Shown piece by piece: positions 8,757 to 17,480 of a DNA stretch of 22,667 nt; position 1 is the first letter of the stretch, and each line of letters starts with the position of its first letter. The notes below the pieces were generated by a model. That model did not search any database. It was not told the origin of the DNA and saw only the letters and a program-made list of their open reading frames with translations. Both the position numbers and the translations under genes were made by a program. Origin of the DNA: Euprymna scolopes (lineage: Eukaryota; Mollusca; Cephalopoda; Sepiida; Sepiolidae); assembly GCA_024364805.1 (NCBI GenBank), contig CM044501.1, positions 79,080,873 to 79,103,539 on the forward strand. Reading direction: 5' to 3'.

Positions 8757-8954
8757 GGTATCTGCAGTGGCGTACCTATGTAAAATGGCGCCCATGGCAA
8801 AGTTTGAATGTGCGCCCCTTCTTAATAATTTATACCTTAGATATACCTAACTACTAATTTTAATTTTTGTCAAGCAATTTTTGCGCCCATGTCAGAGTGG
8901 CGCCCATGGCACGGGCCATGCCTGCCATACCCTAGATACGCCACTAGGTATCTG
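8757..8954. repeat. 8-bp target site duplication of the hAT-type MITE
   Basis: GGTATCTG occurs at 8757-8764 and again at 8947-8954, exactly flanking the MITE. Eight base pairs is the hallmark length for hAT insertions. Both copies are unchanged, so the insertion is fairly young. Confidence 0.9.
8765..8946. mobile_element. hAT-type MITE (182 bp)
   Basis: The ends are CAGTGGCGTACCTA and, in reverse complement, TAGTGGCGTATCTA: terminal inverted repeats with a single mismatch at the outermost base. A perfect 8-bp duplication flanks it. Subterminal GGCGCCCATGGCA words occur near both ends, plausible transposase-binding repeats. It has no coding capacity and would need a hAT transposase in trans. 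Confidence 0.9.
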
Positions 8955-9762
8955 CAACTAGTTTTGACATTAGTCATTTAGGGCATAAACAGGGTGGAGA
9001 GGGGGTTCAAAATCAATCAATACTTCACACCTGTTAGATAAATATGTGCATTATAATTCACACCTGCATAAATTTGCATTAAATAACTCCAAAGTATATT
9101 TTAAAGAAACGTTTATGTATATACTTACCACACAGGAAGAGTCAACAACTTTGCCAAGTTTAGGTCGAATAAACAAGCTGTTACAGAGAAACGAAAAAGA
9201 AAAAAAAAAAGACAAATTAGCATTTAGAACAAAAATTTACAAACTTTAAAATAAAAATAAAAAATCACTTCATAAATTTTTCTCTTCTTCATTCCATTTC
9301 TTTTTATCTATAAACACAAATCTGCCAAGACGGATTCGTTTTTGGCACTTATTCAGATGAATCACACCCCATTTGAAATCGTTGCTAGCAATATTTTTTT
9401 TTTTTTAAATATTTCTTCTGTTTACTATCGATTAGATGCTAAAGTGTACAGCCATCATGAAAAAAAAAATTTTTTTAATTAACTTTCTTTCCCTTCCATT
9501 CTCTCAATATTTTTGTGGTACCTTTACGCAAAAATCACAGTGGTCTTACAGATAAGTTTCAAGATGATAACCAATTTGTGTGCAAGAAATGTAAAACAAG
9601 ATAGATGCGAACTCAGACAGAGAGAGGGGGGGGGTTGAATGTAGCAGCAAATCTTGAAAACATGCATACCAGAAAGAACTGCTGAAAATAAATCATAAAC
9701 CATCCACTATGATTATCATTCCTACATCTACGTACCTAGAAAACAGAGCTATCAAACCTGAT
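8955..9762. other. AT-rich stretch without a recognisable gene
   Basis: It contains homopolymer A and T runs and a G9 run near 9627. A short plus-strand frame at 9046-9249 is lysine-rich, shows no domain and lies in A-rich DNA; I do not call it. Confidence 0.5.
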
Positions 9763-9893
9763 GTTGCAATATTTTTCAACTCTAATGGGGTATGATCCCG
9801 CACAGTCAGGAGATTCTATTTATAAATGATGCTGCTAGGAACTGACGAATCGAATTAATTCACGTTCTGTTACCAACCAATCAGAAACCAGAA
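9763..9893 (-). promoter_or_regulatory. Promoter-like module, inverted copy
   Basis: Read on the minus strand it has TCTGATTGGTTGGTAACAG (an inverted CCAAT box), then about 45 bp later a TATAAATAGA TATA box (TATTTATA on the plus strand at 9817-9824), then a stretch ending AAATATTGCAAC. The same order and much of the sequence recur on the plus strand at 17481-17611. It could be a transposon or LTR promoter; no gene follows that I can identify. Confidence 0.5.
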
Positions 9894-10028
9894 TTGCTTC
9901 ATCTTTTCTGTAGCAACTTCGTATATGTTTTCTTCGTGTCAACACAGAAGGAATCTTTTGCTCTGTGGATTCCAACTCGAGAACTGCTTACTGAGAACCA
10001 GTCACCTCCAGGACTTGTGTAGAACACC

Positions 10029-10437
10029 TAACCATCGGAAACTGTTCTGAAACTAAACATGGCTTACAATTCAAGACCTGACATAGTGATATGGGACAAG
10101 AAGGAAAAAGAAACAACCCTAGTGGAAATTAGTGTCCCTCAACGGTGCCGGGTTAAACAGAGCTGAGAAGTAAAAGATAATGAAATACCAAGGTCTTATT
10201 TCATGAAAAGAAACTGGAATCTTAGGAAGATCTCCATCATTTCAGTAATTATAGGTGCAACAGGATTCATGAAAAAGAATTTCAAACACTACTTGGCGAA
10301 TATACCTGGTGAACCAAGTGCAAGAGAGACACAAATACACTTAGAGGGACAGTTAAAATCTTAAAAACGTCTCTTGGTTGGAATGTATGTGATAATGGGG
10401 GAATGTCCTCAGCAAAAACAAAATGAGCAGAAAATTG

Positions 10438-10474
<37 letters not shown>
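10029..10474 (+). mobile_element. LINE C-terminal domain with poly(A) tail
   Basis: The frame containing the ATG at 10059 reads RPDIVIWDKKEKETTLVEISVP, then after a stop WNLRKISIISVIIGA, KNFKHYLANIPG. This matches the C-terminal domain of a common metazoan non-LTR element (RRPDIVV.DK......IDIAVP...., LWN....V.PVVIGALG.V......YL..IPG...). One further shift near 10350 leads to VKILKTSLG, the expected ..LLGTA.ILR..L end. A 37-A tail begins at 10438. The RT core is missing, so it is a 5'-truncated dead insertion. The long, uninterrupted A tail suggests it is not very old. Confidence 0.75.
10438..10474 (+). repeat. A37 tract, probable LINE poly(A) tail
   Basis: Thirty-seven consecutive A follow the LINE C-terminal domain after about 90 bp of possible 3' UTR, and AGAGAGAAAC follows. 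Confidence 0.8.
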
Positions 10475-10477
<3 letters not shown>

Positions 10478-10837
10478 AGAAACTATACAACAAAGCTACT
10501 GACATGTATGCAAATGACCAAACCATGGCATAAGCATAACATCACAGTGGAATTAAAGGAAGACAAAGGAGAGTAAAAGCATATGTCGCCGTGGCATAGT
10601 TTTTTTTGTTTTTTTTTTAATTACATGGCAGACAACAGGAAATTCTAAACAAGATGCAGAACTCATTTATCCTCCAAAGTTTTAACAAGATTTTTGGATG
10701 ACCGTATATGGTAGAACAAATTACAGACATAACAGTTGGTTATAGCTGTAGACTAAGAAACTGTTACTTGACCCAAAGTGGAAAAGTCTGAATGTGACCA
10801 TATCCTCACTGTTAAAATGTAATGACAACGTTGCAAG
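10475..10837. other. Stretch without a clear gene
   Basis: No domain is readable. It may be decayed upstream sequence of the LINE fragment at 10838, since that family has more RT-proximal coding sequence before the YLGD motif, but no frame supports this. Confidence 0.35.
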
Positions 10838-11165
10838 TATATTTAGATGGCAAGGCAAGTTGAGATGTTTTATTACCTTGGTGATACCATTGGAGCACAG
10901 GAGAGATCTGATGCTGGTGTGATAGCAAAAGTTAACAGTGGAAGGAATATGTTTAGGGAACTTCTGCCATTACTAACCAGCATAATGCTACTGCTGCTAA
11001 TCAAGGGAAGAGTCTATCAAGCATATATACACAGTGTGAAGACATATGGTGATGAAACCTAGCCAGTGAGCATATGTGTTTCATGGGTAGAAATGATATG
11101 AGAATAATATAATGGATGTGTAGTGCGAATCTTAAAGACAGGCTAAATCTGATGACTTTAGAACA
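10838..11165 (+). mobile_element. LINE RT-proximal fragment (YLGDTIGA type)
   Basis: From about 10850 one frame reads VEMFYYLGDTIGAQE, then VIAKVNSGRNMFRELLPLLTS, then KGRVYQAYIHSVKTYGDETW. This matches a widespread invertebrate LINE type: EFCYLGD.I.A.GG....V.ARI.SGW.KFRELLPLLTS....L..KGRVY.ACVRS.M.YGSETW. Beyond a stop and a shift it continues as GRNDMRI-WMC-ANLKDRL, matching RNDMRMVRWMC..SLKDR. It is clearly a different lineage from the LINE tail at 10029. It stops where the LTR-like element begins at 11216. Confidence 0.75.
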
Positions 11166-11215
11166 TTAAATCTAAATAGTACAGAGAGATGTGTGCAGAA
11201 CAGAAAACCTTATTG

Positions 11216-11561
11216 TGTAACATTGTATATCTTTACACATGTGCTAACATGTAGACACCTGGGATCCAACACGTTGTAGCAGAGTACGTCACAAGGAACA
11301 TAAGACTCAACTATCTTCTTTTTTTTTTAACACTGTACTTATTTCATCATTCTCCTGCCACGCATGACATTTTGTTATCGCTGTGATGTCACCCATGTCT
11401 CTAAAGGGATCGTCCTCCTCTCTGACCTCTCCTCTCAAACGTTGCTTCAAAGTGCTCTCCTATCACTGCACACATTGTTTTTTATAGACTTTTTTTCCTA
11501 CTGTGATGTCATTTTTGCACACGGCTAGGCATTTGCATACGCACATCCACACCCTGTTACA
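11216..11561. mobile_element. LTR-like fossil, copy 2 (probable solo LTR)
   Basis: It begins TGTAACA and ends TGTTACA, a 7-bp terminal inverted repeat typical of long terminal repeats, over 346 bp. TTTTTTATAGAC is a possible TATA box. It is a diverged relative of 712-1011. No internal retroelement genes lie next to it, so a solo LTR is likely. I could not find a clear target duplication. It is probably inserted in or beside the LINE ending at 11165. Old, but its ends look whole. Confidence 0.5.
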
Positions 11562-11943
11562 GTTCGTTGCGTTATACTAAAAAACTTAATGAGAGTTATT
11601 GGGTTCATAGACAGAACAGCTGAGGTAGCAAGGTAAGCTGGCAGGGGAAGGCCAATGAAAATAAAGTGATAGAGATGATTTGTTTATAATGGAAATCGCT
11701 TCAGGCAAAGCATGTAGCCATTTGATGTAATGAGTTTTTAAAAAATACCACTTCAGGGTCAAAAATTAGTCAACAATAAATGTTAGATGGATAGATTCCA
11801 ACCAAGAAAGCAACAATTATTTCCTCCTTTTGTCATGGAATGTAAAAATTAAAAGACAAAATAAGACAAGCAAAAGTTATGAGGCTGCCAAAAGTAAACC
11901 CAAGGTCAATTTTCTGCTCTTCTCAATTTGAGAGAAAGAGGGA
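11562..11943. other. Stretch with possible decayed LINE tail
   Basis: A plus-strand AGRGRPMK stretch near 11640 is reminiscent of the GRP-K-W motif that ends the LINE type found at 10838-11165. If so, the LTR-like element split that LINE. The match is too short to be confident. Otherwise nothing is recognisable. Confidence 0.3.
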
Positions 11944-12026
11944 ATTTTACGAATTTTATTTGTATTTTTCATTGCAAGTTGGAATCGTTTTCAAACAAAG
12001 ACAAAACAAAAGGTTTCCGATTTAAA
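11944..12026. repeat. Rearranged duplication, block A copy 1
   Basis: It matches 13453-13534: ATTTGTATTTTTC.TTGCAA, GAATCGTTTTCAAACAAA and GACAAAACAAAA-type words recur in order and orientation. Confidence 0.75.
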
Positions 12027-12077
12027 CTATTTTAAAGTCTTTTATATATTCTGTAATTGACGTTAAAATTACTCGTA
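12015..12077. repeat. Rearranged duplication, block B copy 1
   Basis: ATTTAAACTATTTTAAAGTCTT followed by CGTTAAAATTACT also occurs at 13841-13920, displaced from its neighbours there. In this copy B lies between A and C. Confidence 0.65.
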
Positions 12078-12100
12078 TATATATATATATATATATATAT
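12075..12100. repeat. (TA)n microsatellite
   Basis: A pure TA tract between blocks B and C of the duplication; its counterpart position in the second copy has no TA tract. Confidence 0.95.
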
Positions 12101-12249
12101 AAAATCCAGATTAGCTTGCCCAGCCATTGCAACTGTGTTAATAAAAAGAAAATACTTAACTATCAACACAAAATAACATCTAACTTTTTTTATAAATGGA
12201 ACATAACAAAAAATCGTACAAGTAATTGTTATCAAAGGCAAAAGAGACC
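12101..12249. repeat. Rearranged duplication, block C copy 1
   Basis: It matches 13533-13679: CTTGCCCAGCCATTGCAACTG, CTATCAACACAAAATAACATC and ATAAATGGAACATAACAAAA recur in order. Identity is about 85-90 percent by eye. Confidence 0.8.
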
Positions 12250-13452
12250 TGGCTCGAGATTGATTAGCAGGCTAGTTTAAAAGTTAATCTCTAAAAGCTG
12301 TCCAACACAATTCAGTATGTATAATTGATGATGATGATTATTATTATTATTAAGATGATGATCCACCTCTTCCTTCTCCATCTTTTCCTGAAAGTTTTTT
12401 TGCATGCAATGCTAATTTAGTGCCAAATGTACCCTTGACTTTCATGTGAAGATAAATTTAGATCATTATTTGTTACTAAGTTTAAATTTGTTTATTAACT
12501 TGTTAATCAAGTTTAAATTTTTTATTCGTTTATATGAACTTACTTTTTACTACTGTTAATTTGATAGTAAAAGAATTGAAGGTGAAAACATTAATCACTA
12601 AAAATGAGGCCAAAAAAGCTAACTTTTTAACATTCCCTTAGACTGCCCACACACTATTTCCATCTTTCTTTGTTTTTTTGTATTGCCAACCAAACTTGGA
12701 GTTTGGGTTAATAAAGGTCATGTAATTTTTTATTTTCCATTCAACGGTTTATTTTCCCCAACACTTACTATTCATTACGAGATGTGGCTTACTCATAATA
12801 GCATCACAAACCTTGTACATCTATGCGTGCTTATCTCTGTATGGAGTGTAAGACAAATTTTTATAATGTCTATTATAATATAAAACTGAAATCATCTTGC
12901 TTGGGCATTGAAACCGTCCATCTGGTTCCAGTTTACGAGTTTCAGTTTAAAAAATCCTGCGCATGCATAAATAAATAAAAAACATAAAAAGTTTTTTATT
13001 TTAATTGACAATTTACAGATCACCTTCTTTCTTATTTTATTCATTTTTAAATAGATTTATACATTTTATTTTTCTACACGCGTAACAAATAAAATGAATA
13101 TAAATAAAACTGAAAATAATTTTTTGAAAATTGGTTTACGTTACAAATAAAAAAAAATAGTTCCACTTAAGTGTTTTGTTTTGTTTTTCTTTTCATTTAA
13201 AATAGTAAAATACACAAATAATTTTTTCATAATTTGCCGGTGAATATTGAAATTAAAATACTAAGTAAATTTTATATTCATGCATTACAAAAATAGAATA
13301 GATAACAAAAATCATAGTTACTTGCATCCCCACTAGGGAAAAAGTTGCATGATTAAAGGTGTGTTAAGTTGTTTTTTTTTGGGGGGGGGGCGTTTAAAAT
13401 ATGCAAATAAAAACAAACTGTAAGTGCCTTCTGCTTTTATTTTTACATCATC
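12250..13452. other. AT-rich stretch without a recognisable gene
   Basis: It holds a GAT/TTA simple repeat near 12327-12362, a repeated GTTTAAATTT word around a TTAACTTGTTAA palindrome (about 12478-12520), and a T/G homopolymer block at about 13369-13390. A plus-strand frame at 12683-12883 has no recognisable domain. Confidence 0.5.
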
Positions 13453-13534
13453 ATTTTACAACTTTTATTTGTATTTTTCGTTGCAAATTAGAATCGTTTT
13501 CAAACAAAAACAAAACAAAATGTTTACAATTTAA
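13453..13534. repeat. Rearranged duplication, block A copy 2
   Basis: Counterpart of 11944-12026. Here block A joins directly to block C at about 13533, without block B. Confidence 0.75.
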
Positions 13535-13679
13535 AAATTCAGATCAGCCTGCCCAGTCATTGCAACTGTGTTTATAAAAAGAAACTATTTAACTATCAAC
13601 ACAAAATAACATCTTTGTTATAAATGGAACATAACAAAAAATTGTACAAGTAACTGTTACCAAAAGCAATAAAAGTGAC
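13533..13679. repeat. Rearranged duplication, block C copy 2
   Basis: Counterpart of 12101-12249, in the same orientation and directly abutting block A copy 2. Confidence 0.8.
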
Positions 13680-13840
13680 ATCTCATAGTTAACCAGTTGG
13701 TTAAGAAAAATTGAAGAAATTAAAACCATTTAACCAATAAACTATATTTCAGTTCCTTGTAATTTTAAGTGAATTTCTCACTGTAATTAACCAAACGCAA
13801 TAGCAGTTATGTTTCTACACATTTGGTTTAGTTTTTTTTT

Positions 13841-13920
13841 TCAATTTAAACTATTTTAAAGTCTTCCTTATTGCATTAGATTAAGTAATTTGCAGTTTAA
13901 AAGCGTTAAAATTACTTGCA
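13841..13920. repeat. Rearranged duplication, block B copy 2
   Basis: TTTAAACTATTTTAAAGTCTT and GCGTTAAAATTACTTG match block B at 12015-12077, but here B lies about 160 bp to the right of block C. So the order is A-B-C in one copy and A-C-B in the other. Confidence 0.6.
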
Positions 13921-14241
13921 AATGTTTATTAATACTTTGAAGCTTATGCAAACAATAGATTTTTATATATAGAATGTTAAAAACAGACAAAAGTTATGGC
14001 CGTTGACTTATAAGTGTTTATGCCATACTTATTGAATAATGTACTAATCCGTATCAATTCCTAACTGTGCATCGAATGGATACCATAATACTTATTTCGC
14101 TGCATCTTATAAGAAAAAAAAAACAATAAAACATTTGCCAATTAATAATTTTCCATTATGTATATGAAATCGAGTGAAGATAATCACACACACATATACT
14201 GGGGGTATAATTAGGTTTAATGTTGAAACAACCCAGAAAAA
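13921..14241. other. AT-rich stretch without a recognisable gene
   Basis: No coding signal, no repeat partner in the window and no structured motif were noticed. Confidence 0.4.
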
Positions 14242-14297
14242 TCTATCTATATTATTTTGCATTTTAATATACTTTCACACAAATGTTTCTGTTATGT

Positions 14298-14301
<4 letters not shown>

Positions 14302-14366
<65 letters not shown>
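14302..14366. repeat. (AT)n microsatellite
   Basis: About 32 uninterrupted AT units inside the short Helitron, in the position where the 3097 Helitron carries its (ATGT)n tract. Confidence 0.95.
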
Positions 14367-14368
<2 letters not shown>

Positions 14369-14477
14369 TTGATCCATATAAGATCTATTGTCAAAAATAT
14401 TTTCTTTCCATCACGAGTATCACGTTTATACATTAATTCTGTAGACTCACTATTCCATAGCTAGCTATAACATGTAC

Positions 14478-14492
14478 TGACCCAATGGGTCA
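14478..14492 (+). terminator. Helitron 3' terminal hairpin
   Basis: TGACCC-AAT-GGGTCA is a perfect stem. The loop and the 12-nt spacing to the end are the same as in the other two Helitrons, but the stem sequence is different, so structure rather than sequence is kept. Confidence 0.75.
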
Positions 14493-15557
14493 CGGATAGT
14501 CTAGTTTTGTAATCAAAGATTCATCAAATTAAAGGAAAACAAAGTCCTTCTGTAAATAGTAAATAATCTATGTACCTATAAAAGTAAGACTGTGTGTGTG
14601 AGGATATTTCTCAATCTATATACTCAACAAATTTTTGATCTACAGACTAGAAATTTGGTATATAGGTAGTGACTGCCAATCAATCGAAAACTGCTTTTTC
14701 TAAAGCTTATTAAAATCTATTAAAATTCGTTATTTCTGAATAACTTTTGGTTTTATCAGAAAGATAAAACCCTGAAATTTATTATGTTAAAAACAGAATA
14801 ATATTATACTTTTCTATAATTTTTAATAGAATTTTAAATTTTAAATTTAAAAAAAAAAAACGCGTTTGACCCAGTTTTTGCCGAATGTAAACAAAACATA
14901 AATACTTTTTTTTTTAAAGTTTTGCGAATAAATTAAACTATGTCTAAATAAAATTAACTATGATTGGCTATAAGAATATGCAAAAATATTAGAATATAAT
15001 TACCTTATATTTAAATAAATTCAAATAATTCAATTATTTAGCATGCTCTTGTACATTTTAGGAATCTTGTGCTTACCGCTGCCATCTTGGATTTTAGGTA
15101 TGGGAACCCAGTCGTGTCTAAATATTTATTTAAGCATTTTCTTGAATTTTAATGTAACTAGACAGGCAAATACATTTTTTTTTAAATAATTGAATTAAAT
15201 TATAATTACAAACGTCATTTATGGTGAAATAAGTTATTTTTAGCTTTATAATCTTTTTCCTTCATAATTGATCAGTCAAGCTTTAAATTTTTCCTAATAC
15301 TTGTTAAAAGTAAAGAAAAGCTGCTTTTTTTTTCTATTTTTACATAAAACATAAATTTTTGTCATTATATTTCTCAGTTTTAATATCACTTTTAGTCAGT
15401 CTTTAATTTCATGATTAAAATCATTTTTCCTTTCTTACTTTCTAATTAATAATAACCAATGAGCCACACTCTTTTTCCATAAACTAGATCATACCATATT
15501 TTCCCCAATTCTTTATTGCATAAATCAAGTTGACAAAGACTTTTATTAGAATCTGGT

Positions 15558-15573
15558 GGCCCTTAAAAGGGCC
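15558..15573 (-). promoter_or_regulatory. Histone mRNA 3' stem-loop
   Basis: On the minus strand the sequence is GGCCCTTTTAAGGGCC, a six-pair stem with a TTTA loop, preceded by AAAAAC and followed by ACCA. This fits the replication-dependent histone stem-loop (GGYYCTTTTHAGRRCC-type, A-rich 5' flank, ACC 3' flank), which binds SLBP and directs non-polyadenylated 3' end formation. About 15 nt downstream, AATAAAAGTC is a weak candidate for a U7-binding purine element. No histone-fold coding sequence is readable upstream on that strand, so if captured, only the 3' end was kept. Confidence 0.65.
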
Positions 15574-16535
15574 GTTTTTGGTAACCCTCTCGGGGGATGC
15601 AACTTGTTGGGATGTCACAACCATCATCTACAGAAATCCATGTCTTCATAGTTATAGTTAATTTTCAAAAAGGGAGATAACTTTTTGTAACCCATAACTG
15701 GTTACCATATCTTGAAAAAACTGTAATACGCAGATACAATTAATAACTTATAATTTTTACACCCTAATTGTTTTTTAAATTTTATTTTTGGTATCGATTC
15801 TTTAAAACATTCTTTATGTACTGGTACATGGAAAATTTACACATTCTAAAACAAAATTTTTAATTTATTTGTAAAGATTTAAAAGTATGCCTATTTTAGC
15901 GTTTTTATAAAAAAATATTTTTATCTTCATCTGAAAGATAATTATTGAGAACATATTCAATGAATCTCACTTTTCAAAACGCAAGAGATAAAAAAATTAA
16001 ACACATTCAAATTTCAGATTTCAACCTTTGATATCGAAGGCACCCTGCGAATTTTTTTTTTACACTTGTTCCCTCTCCTACCACATAATGAGTGTGTGAT
16101 TAGTGGATCACTTTGACTTTAAGAGGTCAAACAAGGGATAAATGAGGAAGGGGGGTATGAAGTCCCGAAAAATATATTTATACCACGAATATGAAAAAAA
16201 AGTTACTCATACAAAGTACAGTTTCTACTTCTTAAACAGTGAAAATTTTATATTGATTAGATAATTATCTGATTTTTGGTAGATTTTTCAAAACAGACTC
16301 TGTTACAAAAATCTAAAACACTCCATAAATTTGGTGGTCACGTTATATATTTATACATGTGGAAAACTTTTTAATCAGTTTTCATCCGGAAAAATACACT
16401 GCTATGGGATCAAAATTGAAAATTCGGTACTTGGGGGTCATTGGATTTTTATCTGTTTGTTTCACAGCTACACATGTGCAAATGGTTCACATTATTTTAA
16501 GAATAAGTAGGTTTGAAAACACTTTTTAAAGACGT

Positions 16536-16610
16536 GTCAAGCTGACCTAATGGTTATCATACTTGACTCACTGTCTTTAAGTTTTGGTTGCGATCTCAGC
16601 TCAAGTATTT
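16536..16610 (+). other. tRNA-like module in Helitron
   Basis: TGACCTAATGG at 16543 resembles a Pol III A box, and GGTTGCGATCTC at 16586 resembles a B box with one extra base. They are about 43 nt apart, the spacing found in tRNA genes. The acceptor arms do not pair well, so it is a decayed tRNA or a tRNA-derived SINE head rather than a working gene. Confidence 0.5.
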
Positions 16611-16725
16611 TTTATTACTTACAAGAAGTGAACTGTTTAGAAAAAACATAATACATGCATGCACATCTCAGTTACTTTCTGTTTTTTTAATTTACTTTTT
16701 AAGGAATTTAGCGTTATTTTTAATA

Positions 16726-16740
16726 CCGGGCAATGCCAGG
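16726..16740 (+). terminator. Helitron 3' terminal hairpin
   Basis: CCGGGC and GCCAGG pair around AAT with one internal G.A mismatch, at the same position as the mismatch in the 3586-3600 hairpin. Twelve bases follow to the CTAG end. Confidence 0.8.
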
Positions 16741-16752
16741 GACATCTTCTAG

Positions 16753-17480
16753 TATACTTATATAAGTGATCTACACCATTGTGTGTAGGTTGCTGAAAGT
16801 TAAAATAGTGTCATAGTGAAAACATTAATAATCTCTATTTCTATATATATATATAAAAAAATAAGAAAGATTATTCCCCTCCAGAAAAAAAACCATTATA
16901 GCTTTCCAAATGCTGACGCCACATATAAATTCAATATGATCAGACTACTAGCCAATATTTGTTGTAGGTTTTATGCATATCAAATATCATATATTATATT
17001 ATTTTTTAGGAGAACCACATTCCAAAATGAATCATTAAACGGTGGTGGCACAATTTTCAGTCGCTAATTATTTACTCCTTTTCCTTTCCTGAACAAAACT
17101 AATTTAATCTTCCCTAGATTAACACAAGCACCATCCATGTCCAGTTCTTATTCCTATACATTAAACATTACTTCTTTCGCCTGCAAAGCTTAAAATAAGG
17201 ACTGCTCCCTGCACACCTTATGGCCAATAACATTGTCTGTTTGCATACTTTCATCAGAATAGCAGAAGAATAGAGGCATGTTGGGATTTTGAATTGAAAG
17301 CCATGTTTAATTTTAGAAGAGTTTCCGATGCGTCACTAATTTGTATAAATCCCAAGATGAAAAGATATGGTTTTCAGTGGGTAGCTAATCTGTATAAGTC
17401 TAGAACTTTAAAAGTTTGCAAACAAAAAGCGAAGATATTTCTCGTGTGGACTTCTAACAGATCTAGTATTTTTATGGAGT
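16753..17480. other. Stretch without a supported gene
   Basis: Plus-strand frames at 16816-17067 and 17294-17482 are short and show no domain I recognise. The second lies directly upstream of the promoter-like module at 17481. I leave both uncalled. Confidence 0.4.

Larger units (their letters stand above)
14242..14504 (+). mobile_element. Short non-autonomous Helitron (263 bp)
   Basis: The right end is strong: TGACCC and GGGTCA form a perfect six-pair stem with an AAT loop (14478-14492), then 12 nt ending CTAG, then T. The proposed left end, TCTATCTATATTATTTTG after an A, resembles the TCTAT starts of the other two Helitrons here. The left end is less certain because TCTAT words are common in AT-rich DNA. 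An (AT)n tract fills the middle. Non-coding. Confidence 0.65.
14567..16752 (+). mobile_element. Non-autonomous Helitron carrying host-like modules (2186 bp)
   Basis: It starts TCTATGTACCTATAAAAG after an A and ends CTAG before a T. A terminal hairpin at 16726-16740 (CCGGGC-AAT-GCCAGG, one G.A mismatch) lies 12 nt from the end. The interior is AT-rich with no Rep/helicase frame, so it is non-autonomous. Two interior pieces look host-derived: a histone-type 3' stem-loop on the minus strand (15558-15573) and a tRNA-like A-box/B-box module (16536-16610). Helitrons are known to capture host sequence. The element is unusually long for a non-coding Helitron and may contain other insertions that I cannot delimit. 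Confidence 0.75.

Noticed and set aside
15574-15660. Possible histone coding remnant upstream of the stem-loop on the minus strand
   Set aside because: Short words loosely resemble the 3' ends of H3, H2A or H2B, but different histones fit about equally poorly and none holds a frame, so I claim only the stem-loop.
16536-16610. Functional tRNA gene
   Set aside because: The acceptor and T stems pair poorly and the B box has an extra base; it is tRNA-like only.
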